In this document: positions 53,060-64,000 of the stretch, piece after piece
How positions within the stretch are numbered: the first letter of the stretch is position 1
How the letters are laid out: each line of letters begins with the position of its first letter
Assembly (NCBI RefSeq): GCF_000002995.4
Contig: NW_025062476.1
Span: forward strand, 11,406,501 to 11,470,500
Origin: Brugia malayi
Lineage: Eukaryota; Nematoda; Chromadorea; Rhabditida; Onchocercidae
Length of the DNA stretch: 64,000 bases
Direction: 5' to 3'
Position numbers and translations under genes: made by a program
Notes under the pieces: model-generated
Told to the model about the DNA's origin: nothing
Databases searched by the model: none
The model's input: only the letters and a program-made list of their open reading frames with translations

Positions 53060-55974
53060 TATTCATATACATCAGAAAAGACAACCGATACTGAGTTACG
53101 AAGGCTAAGGAAGTGAAATCGATTTTTAAAATTGCTTTCATTTGCAGAATTCAAGCTGAAAAGGGAAACAGAAGGATGAAAACAGCTGGCAGAGAGTTAG
53201 CCTTTCTAATAAACTTTATCCTAAATATAAACTTTTGAAAGCAAAAAGCTTTGAAAACATACATACATTTATATAATATCGAGAAATAATATATTAGCAT
53301 TAGTATTACTCAGTTATATTTCACTCATTCTTTCTCATTATAATAATAATAATTACACACTTATTACTTTCTTTCTTTTTTTTTTCGTATTCATTTCAAA
53401 TTTAATAATTATATAAAATTTTGTTAGATGTATTAATGCTTTTAAAATTGATTATAAAATTTAAATGAACCTGAAAATTTAATATAATGCATATATTTTT
53501 TTAATATGTACATGAATTATATTTTATTTCTTGATATGTTATTTTATTTTTTATGTTTTTTTGTATTTTATTTTTTTAATAATTCAATATGATGTATATT
53601 TTAAAACAAAAGTTAAATGAAAAAATGAAAAAAAAAAAGGTCAGACAGGTATTGATATGCATAAATATAAAACTTAAAATCATTGTTGGAAATAATTTTC
53701 AATTAATTAAAATTTTGTAAACACTAAACAATCAGAAATGATTCCGTTTTTTTTTTTTTTTTTTTGATAATCAAAGTGCAAAGGTCAAAAAATGCATACC
53801 GTAACTAAGAATGCACCAAATATAAGAATTAGTATAACTGATGAAATTGTGTTAAAAAAGCTTCGATTTGTACTTTTCACATTTCTCGATGCTTCATCAA
53901 TTTCACATGATAAGCCAGCATAATGTAGTGGACATCTGCAAATTTCAAAAAAAAAAAAAAATTAATTATTTTTTGTTTAAAATGAAATTAGTTTCTTTTC
54001 TTTATCAAATTATTACGAACAAAATATTAAAATTTTTTTTGACAATAATTTGTAATCATGCAAAAACCATTTAAAAAATAAACAAAAGTGCGAAAAAGAT
54101 GATTAGTAGATTTAGGATAAATTTTTTCATTAAATTTTTGTCAGTGTAAAATTAAACAAGAAAAGTAAACAATAATGAAATATAATTCATAGTCAAACTT
54201 TAACAATGAATTGATTAACAGTAATAATAAATTATGAGTTAAAATCTCATTTAAAATTTGAGTTAAAGTTTCAGTTTTATTCACAAATACTTTGTTAATT
54301 AAATTTTCACTTTCTGTCTGATATCATTATTTGCACTTAGTAACAAAATTGAATTTGAAAAAAAAAAAAAAAAGAAAATAAATGAAAAATAGAAAAAAAA
54401 AAAAGAAAGAAAATCAAGGCAAAACAAGTAAAGCGTAAGAAATATAAATAATTCGATTAAATAACTAAAACGTTTTTTCATTTTTTTTTTTTCAAATACA
54501 GTAAGTAAATTAATTAAAAATAAAATTGAAAAGAAAAACAGAAACAGAAGAAAGTATTAGTTAAAAAAAAAAAAGAAATTAATATATAAATTATTAAAAT
54601 AACTATTTAAAAAGATGGAAAACAGTTATACTTTCGTGTTAATTTGTGATAAATTTTCACTGAGTCATTAACAAAACGATCATAAACATAAAATATTTGA
54701 AAACTTTTTAAAATAATAACAATTATACAGTTATAAGTATATTTTATAATTAAAAAAATTATAAAAACAAAAAAAACAAATAATTGATTAGTTATTATAA
54801 GTAAGACGAGAAATTGAATTTTTTTATAGTAATTTTATTTTCAAACACATATATAGCACTATTTTCTTTTATTATTCTTTCTCAAAATTTTTTTTATTGA
54901 TTGTATAATTTTTTTTAAGCATTTTTTTAAAGAGTTTTTTAAAGAAAAATTTTAACTGATAACACTGATAACACTGATAACATTGTGTTATGTTTTGAAA
55001 TTTTCTAATTAGCAAGAAATCAATAATGATATTGCAAGTTTGTTTACAACATTTAAGCATTCATCTGCAACTATAATATGTATATTGCAGCAAAGTATCG
55101 CACCTGCATTTCACTTCACCTTTACTGCTCTCGAAGAGTTCCTCGTCTTCAATATCAGAAAATGTTAAATTGAATAAATCACAAACGTTTAATTCCATTC
55201 TTGATGGTATGTGCAGTGTTGATAATGAATTAATCAGTGATAAATTAAGCTCAGAACCTGAAATGAATTATTTCATTTGATGAAAATATTAAGTTAATTA
55301 TAAATAATTGAAAAAAAAAAAAGACAAAGAAATTAACTTTTTTCTTTCATTTCATTTAAATATTAATCAAAAGAAAAAAGTATAAATTATCAATAAAAAT
55401 TTGATTTAGATAAACAACAAAAGTTATCTGTCAATATTTACATATACATATATTTTAAAAGTTTAAATATAATTAGTTCTAGTTGTAAATATTGTTAAAA
55501 TGAAAATAATTGGCTGGCACAAAATAGTATAGCATAATTTTTCATTTAAAATAAAAAAGAAAAAACCATTATTAATTTTTAAAGTTGGATAACAGGAACA
55601 ATTATTGAAGAAAAAAAAAAACGAAAGGACATTTGTTTTAAGTAAATCAAAGTTTAAGTATAATTTTATTCAAAAAAAAAATCAGTTTGTAGTAATTTTA
55701 ATAAACAATCTCACCAATTGTGCAAAATGTTAATTAGCTTATTACTTAGTAAAACTAAGTAGTAAACAAAATACATAAGTAATTGATTAAATAAACAAAT
55801 AAACAAACCGGACGTGTCAACAGCAATCCAATCAGTTGGATCAACAGCATAGGTTGATTTATGCTTTTCTCGAAGATTTGATTGTGTTTGAAGATCGATA
55901 AATGGTAAACCACCATTGCAGCATAGGATGAGAAGGTGTTTAGCTGTCAAAAATGTTAAATTCATTTGAAATAT
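49253..55974 (-). CDS. Single-pass membrane protein with EGF-like stub and PPxY tail, C-terminal part
   Basis: Not recognised as a named gene. Six exons join in phase to the last 274 residues: 55809-55974, 55104-55257, 53800-53935, 51006-51155, 49941-50074, 49253-49337. Order: an extracellular stretch with N-glycosylation sites (NLS, NLT), an EGF-type C-terminal half (C-x-C-P-x2-Y-A-G-x2-C-E), the membrane segment SSVILILIFGAFLVTIM, a juxtamembrane cysteine cluster (RCGFCDCF) that could be palmitoylated, then a polar tail with PPPSY, a PPxY site for WW-domain proteins such as NEDD4-type ligases. It ends with six Asn and TRI. The exon at 55974 begins in phase 0 behind an AAATTTCAG acceptor, so upstream exons are missing; the ATG inside it has no good signal peptide. 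Candidates lie at 62850-62920 and 63728-63782. Confidence 0.75.
53021..53056. repeat. (AT)18 microsatellite
   Basis: Uninterrupted AT dinucleotide array inside an intron of the membrane-protein gene. Confidence 0.9.
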
Positions 55975-58900
55975 CTGAAATTTGTCTTATTTATAAAAAT
56001 TAAAAAAAATTTTGTTAGATTTCAAAAGACAGAGAAAGAAATAGGAATGAAATTATTATAAAATAAATGAAAAAAATACTTTTCTAAATTATGCTAAGAA
56101 GATAAAAATTATCTAATAATCTGCTTTTAAATTCAGAATTAAAAGATCAAAAAAAAAAAAAATACAAATTTAAATTAATTTCAAAAGACTAAAAAGTGAT
56201 ATGGAGTTGTCAAGAGAAAATGCAGAAAAAAAATATTTTTCTAAACTATGTCAAAAAGGCAAGAATTGTCCAGTAATTAATTTTTAAAAGCAGAAATTAA
56301 AAATGAAAAAATAATATTTAAAACTATTTTTAAAAGATTAAAAAAAAAAAGTAAGGTCGTCTCGTCATCAATAAATTAATTAAGTATAATGAATCCACTA
56401 GTCGTTGAATTACTTTTCTTAAAATTAACATAAAAAAATCCTAGAAACTTAACTCTAAAAAAGGCTTTCATTAATAAAATTAAAATTGTTTATTAATAGC
56501 AAATAATAAATATTATTACACGAAAATTTATTAATAAATTTATTCGAAAAAATAAGATTTTGTAGAAAAAATGAAAAATTTCCAGCGCAAAAAATTTTTT
56601 TTTTTTTCATTTATAATAATCGATAAATTTAATTTTAAAAAAAAGAAATTTCAAATATAAAAATTGTAAACTGAACATTAATGTTTGTTATTATCAATTC
56701 ATGCTGAAGCTCCAATTTTAAATTTCAAATTTATCAGAAGAAAAGGCAAAAACATTTAATGTATTATTTACATCGAAACAAGCAATTTATTCTAGTGTAT
56801 CATTAAAATTAAATGAAAATGAAAAAGAAAAACGAATAAAAACGGTTTATTTTGAAAATTAAGAAAAATAAAAAAAAAAAAATTTTATGCGAAGGAAAAG
56901 TTTTTATTTATTAAAAAATATTTTTTTTTTTTTTTTTGCAAACTTTTTATCTGTAAAATTTAGCAAAAATTTTGCTGCGTCAATTTTCTCTTTCATTTCA
57001 AACTATTTTCAATTAATCAATTCTTATCATTTCAAACTATTTTCAATTAATCAATTCCTATCATTTCAAATATTTCTCATAGTAAAAGTTTAGTCTTTTC
57101 TCGGAAAAGTAAAGAATTAATTAATGAAAATGAAATTCATTATTTGCTATCATTCAAATTATTTTAAAATAACAGCCAAATGCTATGCTATATACCATAA
57201 AAATGACAAATTATTCGGAAGAAATAGCATTTTTAGCTAAGCTATGCATTGCTTTTCTCAAATAACAATCAATCAAATAAAAAGAAAAAAAAAATTATTC
57301 ATAAATTTGATAATCTAAAATTTTTTATATTTTTTTTTAAAAAAAAGCAAAAAATAAAGAAATTTTTTGTTTTTTTTGTTTTTTTTTTAATTGAACAAAA
57401 TCAATTTTTTCTGATTTTTTGTCTTTGTCAAATGTCAAATTTTATTGTTTTTATTTCAAATTTTATTTTTTTTTTTTAAACTTAAAATGAAAAATTTTAA
57501 CAATATTATTCACTAAAAATAAAAAATTGGAATTAAATAAAAAAATATTTATGGCACATATTTTATCTTCTCCTATTGATAATAATTAGTAATAACAATT
57601 GTTACTTTTCAATAACTTATTGGTTACTTTTTAATAACAACAAATGTTACTTACTTTACTTTATCGATTCATTTAATACTAAGAAATATTTTCTATTTTC
57701 TATTGTTCTATTTTTTTTCTGCTATCATTTTAAAATGATTACTTAAAAATATTGAAACGATTTGGGGATTGTTTACTTATGAATACTTTAGCAAATTATG
57801 GTTTAAAGATGTAACATGATATCAGTAATGATGGACAAAGAGAGGGAAGGAGAGAGAGAGAGAGAAAAGAGAGAAAAAGAAATGAAAGAAAAAAGATAAG
57901 TATAACAAATGTACATTTTGCAATTTTTTATAAAAATTATTGAAATATTAAAAATTAAAAAAAAAAATAAAAACAAAAGAATGAAATTTAATGATTAATA
58001 TATTTATCCGTATTGAAAATATATAAAAATTCTTGGAGATTAATGCATTATTTATTATAAATTACATGAGCTTAAAATTTCTAAAATCATTTTATTGCCT
58101 AAAATTTATTTCAAATAATTTTTAACTAAAATAAGAAAAATTTAGTTTAAAAAAAATTAAATTTTTTTTAAATAATTCAACACATATAATAAATAACAAA
58201 TTATGAAGAAATGAAACAATTTTGAAATTCATTTTTTGTGAATAGAAGAAATGGAGCAATTGTTGAAATCCACTCATTCTTATGAGTGAAATTAATTACT
58301 TAAAGTATGTCATATTTCTTTTCCTTATCGTTTTCTTTTGTTAAATTATCTTAATGAAATTTAATTAATGAAATATGTTATGTTAACTTATCAATTACTT
58401 TCGAAATTACTCACTTAAACAGTTGTTAGAAGTTTAATTTTAATTTGTCCTCAATTTTGTTAGATATAATTAATATGAGGAAAAGTTATTAATTAGTTGC
58501 ATAGAATTATTTGCCATTTTACTTCTAAATATAACTTTAACTGCTGCTGCTGCTGCTGCTACTTTCGTAACACACAAAAGTAAAATTCTGAAAATTGCTA
58601 GAATAAGGCTAAATAGTTTAAAGTTGAGTGAAAAATTTTCAAACGAAATCACAAGAAGGGAATTAGTATGACAATTGAAACAAGCAATTATAGTAAAATG
58701 ACTTAGACAAAATGCACTTCGTATGTTTGAAATTTTCTGAAAGAGAGTCGATATTATCAATAATATGAATGAAATTAAAAAATTTGCTAATTTTAATTAT
58801 TTTCAATAAATATATATTTTTTTTTACAAAATATTTGAAAATATTAAAAATTAAAATTATATTTTAAGCTTAAAAAAAAAAAAAAAAAAACAGTAAAAAA

Positions 58901-61900
58901 GTATTTTTTTCTTTTTTGAAAAAAAAAAGAAAAGAAAAGAAAAGGAAAGCTTGTAAAGTTAATTTAAAAATTGTAATTGCACACGAATATTGGAAGAAAG
59001 TAGCACAATGAAATTGCTGTAAATAAAATAAAATAAAAAAGAGGCGGAAAATTAATGATAGAAAATTGAAAATGTAAAATGATGCACGACAAAAAGCGGA
59101 AATATTTGAGCACATATAGAGATGAAATGGAAAATAAGAACTAAAATTTAATGTAAGTAAGTAAATAAGTAAGTAATGATGAGCTAAAAGATATTATTTG
59201 ATAATAAGTAAGAGAAATGAACAATTCAAAACATTGTTAAATTACTAATAAAAAAAAAAAAACAAATATAAACTAATTAAAAAGTTATAAGTGATTAAAA
59301 TTAATATCAATGAAATTGACAAATAATATAAATTTAATGTAATAATTAAAATTCGATTATGTTTTAATTAAATTGAGTGATAATTATATGTTTTAAATTG
59401 AGTGATAACATAATTGAGTGATAACAATTTCAGTGATAATTATAATTTTGTTACAAATTTTTTTTTTTTTATTTTTCAACAAAAAATATATTTGTTTATT
59501 TTCTATATGTATGTTTGTGTTTTGAGTTCCTTTTTTCATTTTTTAATGAAATAATTTTTATAAAACTTATAAAACAATCAATCAAAAAAAAAAAGAAATT
59601 AACAATTTAATATTAAATTTAAACGACTTAAACTAATTATAAGATATATATTTGTACACATATATGTAATATAGGTGCAAAATTTAAATTCTAAAACAAC
59701 TAAATAAAAGGAATTAAATTGAAAAAGAAAATGAAAAGATGCAATTTTTACATAAAAACAAAAATTTTCACTTGCATTTTAATAATTAATAATAAATTTT
59801 CAATATAAAATGTTAGTTTGAAAATGACTTAAAATTATTTTTCTTTTTTTTGAAATCATTTTTTGGTGTAAAAGAAATGAGAGAAAGTTGTTGACAATTG
59901 TGATATAATTAATAAAATAAAAATTAATGAAAAGGACAATTTGAAAATGTATCATTTAAATGCTGCATGCTTGATGTTAGCTTAATTAATCCTAAAATAT
60001 TGTCTATTTAAGCATTTTCAATATATATTAAATGTCACAGAAAGATTTTGAAAAATGATATTTGAAGCAACAATAATCAAAGCTTATATTTATTCAAGTA
60101 TTAATTGTTTAAAATATTGAATTGAAAGAATGAAGGAACGAAAAAAAAAAAAAAAAGATAGAAAGATTTAATATTTTAATTTTACAATATGAATGATTTC
60201 ATCTTACTCTAAATTTAAATTTCACTTAAATTTCACTAACTGTGGAATTTATTTATTTAAGATTTGAATTATAGTATATCATTTGAAATATTTTAATCAG
60301 TTTGAAACAATTGATAGTTGCGAATTTTCCAAAATTCATGAAGAATTATTCATACGATTTAATGAGGAAAAAAAAAATTTAAATTGAATTTAATCAAATT
60401 TTATGTAAATTATAATTTTGAATGAGAAGGAAATTCTTTTGAATTATATAAAAAAAAAAAAGAAAATGAAAAACAAATTTTTTTTTCATTTTCTTTTTTT
60501 ATCTTTATTATTTTACAAAGAAATAACAAAAAAGAAAAGAAAAAAGGAACAAAAAGATGTTGAAGGAACGAATGTTTTCAAAAGTTAAATGAAAAAGACA
60601 AACAAACTTTTCAAAAATTCTTCTTTTATATTTCAAAAGCTTTTTAAACTTTAAAAAGTTTCAAATATTTTTCTTCTTGTTACTTTATCAAATTGTTACC
60701 ATTTGCTACTAAATTTACAATTTTGTTTCAGTTAAATAATCATTTTTTTTTTTTGTAGAAAAAGTAAAAAAAAACAAAACAATTTATACAATTAAAAAAA
60801 AAAAAAACAGAGGCGTTGATAGCTGTGATAAACAATGATAATAAATGATTATTTAAAAATTATGAATGATTTTTTCTTTTTTATTTTTTAAATCTTTTTT
60901 AAAGTTTTTCAATTTTCTTTTATTTTTTTTTTTTTTTAAATCCAAATTTTCTTACGATTTTTGACAATTGATGTATGAATTTAAAATAAAATATGCAAAA
61001 TCAAGAAATAATTTCAAATGATTATATGTTTTTTCGTATTATGATCCATTAATTTATTTTACTTTTTACAGGTGAAAACTGTCAATGTTTGCAAAGTTTT
61101 AAAACATTGAAATTCTTTTTTATTATTATTTGAATTAATTTAATTTAGTGATTAACTCTTAGAAAAATTGCAAAGTGACATATATAAATGTTTTGTATAG
61201 AAAAAGAAAAAATAAATTTTATTTAATTTTATCAATTATCAAAAAAAAAAAATTAAATAAATAAGTAAAAAAACTAAAAGGAGGAAGAAAGAGAGAGAGG
61301 GTGAAAGAAAGAAAGAAAGAGAGGGAGAGAGAACGTAATGCGCTAAACCAATTTTTATTTATTTAATCTCTTTTCTTTTTATTTTTTTGAGTTGAAAAAT
61401 TCCTGCAAATATAAATTCATAAGCATACGACAGGTGTGATAACAGCATGAAGTCGCGTATTCATTGCTAATTTTCCCTTTCATTTTTTTTTTTTTTTTAA
61501 ATGCTAAATTTGATATTTATTCAGTTCTTTTCAAGTAAACCGATATTAATATTACTAAATTTTATAAAAACTTTTAAAATTAAATAAAACTTATTCATTC
61601 TTTTTGTATTCAAAAACATTTATATGTTTCAGTTGCAATGTTTCTAGGAAATTATTTATCTTATTTTTACTGATATGATTTGATATATTACTATTCAAAT
61701 GATAAATCTTTGAAATTATTTGAACACTATAAATTATTTACATTTGCTTAAACATTTTCTTTTTTCTCTTTCTTTCTCTCTCTCTCTCTCTCTCTGTGCC
61801 CCTATTTTCCCTTTTTTATCACTCTTTCAATTTATTTATTTTTTTTTTTTTGAAATTATTCAATTATCGATTAATTTAATTTAAATTTAGTCTAGTTGAA

Positions 61901-62849
61901 ATAGCAAAAATTTTAATTTAAATACAAATGAAAAATTTTTCCAATTTATTCTTAGAGAAAGATAAAAACAAAATAAAAAAAAAACACAAAATAATTGTAA
62001 CCTATAAAACAATTTTTGTAGTATAATAATTTAAATTACTTTTAATTTAATTCTCGGAAAAAAAACTACAAACTGGGCTTAAACTAAATTTTAAAAAAAT
62101 GAACAAATGCGCTTATTTATTTTGTCACCATGCGACGTTATGATTCACTTCTCTTGTTTTAAATTTAAGTGACAGAAAATCAATGATAACAAAATTTGAA
62201 ATTACAACAAAAACTTTTTGAAATGAAATTTGAAAATATTTTAAAATTAGAAAAAAAGAGATAAGGATTTTTTTAAAGGATTAATACTTATGAGGTGAAT
62301 ATTTGACGATAAATGTATTATCATACCAAATTTCACAGTTCCTTTACTCATTAAACTAATCGTAGAGCAAAATGAAAAATAAAGTAAAAACATAAATGAA
62401 TCATAGATAAAATGTCTGATATGATAATCTAATATTAAATTAACTTTATTTCATTTTTTTTTTTTAAAAAAAGTAAAGCAAAAAAATGAAGTTAGAAACT
62501 TAATTTTTAAAAAAAAAAGAAAAATTAATTCATGCTATTTGTTAAAACCAAATTTAGTTATTCTTAAAGATAAGCAAAAAATAACACAATAGCTATTTTA
62601 ATTGCTTTTATTTACATTTTTTTAAAATTTTGAAAAAAAAAATAATTCGTTTTAATTAATAAATTTTATAAATTAGTAATTGTAAATTAAAAAAATCGTT
62701 TCAATTAATAAATTTAAAAAATTAGTAATTGTAAATTTAAAAAAAAATATATATTTTTTCTTTTTTTAGCTAACAATGGAAGCGATCAATTGTAAAAATA
62801 TGACAAAAAAAAAAAGAGACTGAAAGAAAGGAAGGAAATAGATTTTTAC

Positions 62850-62920
62850 CATTGAGAAAACAATGGCCATAACGAATTGGCCCACTTATATTCCCATGTG
62901 AAACGAATTGGCCCACTGGC
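62850..62920 (-). CDS. Orphan exon candidate with GPIRYGHCFLN
   Basis: A 71-nt GC-richer patch on the minus strand lies between an acceptor (TGCACTAG) and a donor (AATG|GTAAAA). One frame reads PVGQFVSHGNISGPIRYGHC and then FLN; a second frame is also open. The exon would end in phase 1, whereas the next known exon of the membrane-protein gene (55974) begins in phase 0. A further exon would be needed between them. It contains a 16-bp direct repeat. Confidence 0.3.
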
Positions 62921-63651
62921 CTAGTGCATTTTTAATTTTTTAAAGTTAATAAATAATATTCTCTAATATTTTAAGCCATTGAATAGATTAATATTTAAAA
63001 TTTGAAATATTTATTTTACATAGCACTAAAAAAAGAAAAAACAAAAAAAAAAAAAAAAAACAAAACAAAATGTTGTCTGTTTTCATCAAAATATTATTTT
63101 TTCTAAATTTTAAAAATTTAAACTTACATTTTTCTGATTATTTAGAAACAGTTTAAATAAAAGAAAAAAAAAAGGCAAGTAATTAATTTATCAGAGATTT
63201 TACGGATTTTCATAAACTACTAATTAAAATTCAAAAATTTTGATAAATAATATTTCTGGTGATGCTATCAACTTGCATAGTCACATTGCTATTAAGTTTG
63301 TAAGCTATCATATTCAATAGCATAAGGATTCAAATAATAAATTAATTAACAAAAATGTTTGCTAGACAGAAAAGTAAAATACAAAAAATTTATTTTACAT
63401 AAAAAAAACTTTCTAAAGCTCAGAAATGAAAAACTTAAAAAAAAAACCATTGCTTCATTGCTTTTTCTCTTTCTTTTTTCTTTTTTTCTTTCTTTTTTTG
63501 TTGTCATCATTTTGTGTCATTTTTCATATTTCATATATTTAAAGCATAAAATAAACCAAATGTAAGTGTGTCACTCACTTTTCTTTTGAAAATATAAATG
63601 GAAAAAAAAAAAACTTTGATGCTTATAAAAACCAATTTTTCTATTTTTCAT

Positions 63652-63694
63652 TCCCTCTCTCTCTCCCTCTCTCCCTCTCTCTCTCTCTCTCTCT
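63652..63694. repeat. CT-rich microsatellite
   Basis: Pyrimidine stretch of CCCT and CT units, one of several in this window. Confidence 0.85.
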
Positions 63695-63727
63695 GTCTTC
63701 TTCTTTAACAATTCAAATTAAACTAGC

Positions 63728-63782
63728 CTTGTAAATCGCTTGGGATAATATTTTTGTCAAGCATCACTGTCATCATGTCATT
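63728..63782 (-). CDS. Orphan exon candidate
   Basis: Behind a good acceptor (CTTTCAG) a minus-strand patch of higher GC reads NDMMTVMLDKNIIPSDLQ. The frame then ends either at a stop (TAG) or at a GC-type donor (CAAG|GCTAGT). It could be an upstream exon of the membrane-protein gene, but its phase does not fit the next candidate exon. Low confidence. Confidence 0.2.
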
Positions 63783-64000
63783 CTGAAAGTAAATTTTAAA
63801 CATTTTATGCCTTATAAAAACGATAAAATTTTAATGGTAAAATTGAATTTTTTACAAATTTCAAAAGCAAATTTTATTTCATCCATACAAATAATGAATC
63901 ATGAATTGAAGCATTGATATAAATGTACATTTAAGTTTATGTCAAATTTGAGAAATTAGAATTTCTTTTCTTTTCCTTAACAAATTTGAATATTTGGAGC

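Larger units (their letters stand above)
55975..64000. other. Long AT-rich stretch upstream of the membrane-protein gene
   Basis: About 8 kb, either one or more very long introns of the membrane-protein gene or intergenic DNA. It holds homopolymer runs, GA/CT microsatellites (near 57840, 61280, 61760 and 63652-63694), and a CTG run near 58542. Two patches of higher GC with splice signals on the minus strand are listed separately. No other coding sequence is supported. Confidence 0.5.

Noticed and set aside
58542..58561. CTG triplet run as part of a coding exon (Ser run on the minus strand)
   Set aside because: An acceptor lies nearby, but no donor follows the run and the other frames stop. 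It is treated as a simple repeat.

Overview
This is a eukaryotic window, almost certainly from a nematode. It is very AT-rich, with long homopolymer runs and microsatellites. Short coding exons of higher GC are separated by AT-rich introns with strong T-rich/AG acceptors. The best conserved gene, the CCT-delta chaperonin subunit, reads as the nematode form of that protein. Several genes have an AG acceptor just before the ATG, as expected for spliced-leader trans-splicing. Intron-dense genes and strong AT bias would fit a clade III (spirurid/filarial-type) worm, but that placement is inference. All gene models were built by hand from splice sites and reading-frame continuity across exons.

Layout, left to right: (1) the 3' part of a DEG/ENaC channel gene (+, 1-2173); (2) a complete CHERP-like splicing-factor gene (-, 2636-8220) divergent, across about 0.4 kb, from (3) a complete cct-4 gene (+, 8645-12874); (4) a MITE-like element with about 105-bp inverted repeats (13326-13680); (5) an unrecognised small gene (-, 14310-17847) whose second intron contains a perfect 26-bp hairpin; (6) a gene-poor 7-kb stretch with simple repeats, an orphan exon candidate and a 71-bp minisatellite (23895-24398); (7) a six-finger zinc finger gene (+, 25433-28464); (8) an MKRN2OS-like gene (+, 30494-31775); (9) an unrecognised helical-protein gene (+, 32997-34815); (10) a cysteine-rich gene on the opposite strand with two tandem CS-alpha-beta (defensin-type) domains (-, 34963-39005); (11) a complete TTC38 gene (+, 40283-46524); (12) the 3' part of a gene for a single-pass membrane protein with an EGF-like stub and a PPxY tail (-, 49253-55974, perhaps with exons out to about 63.8 kb).

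The genes do not form an operon or a shared pathway. CHERP (RNA processing), CCT-4 (protein folding) and TTC38 are housekeeping genes. The channel, defensin-like and EGF-stub proteins act at membranes or outside the cell. The most unusual observations are the tandem CS-alpha-beta gene, a set of introns that only fit if they start with GC or AT instead of GT, and a 47-bp tandem repeat that has copied a splice donor several times inside a TTC38 intron.
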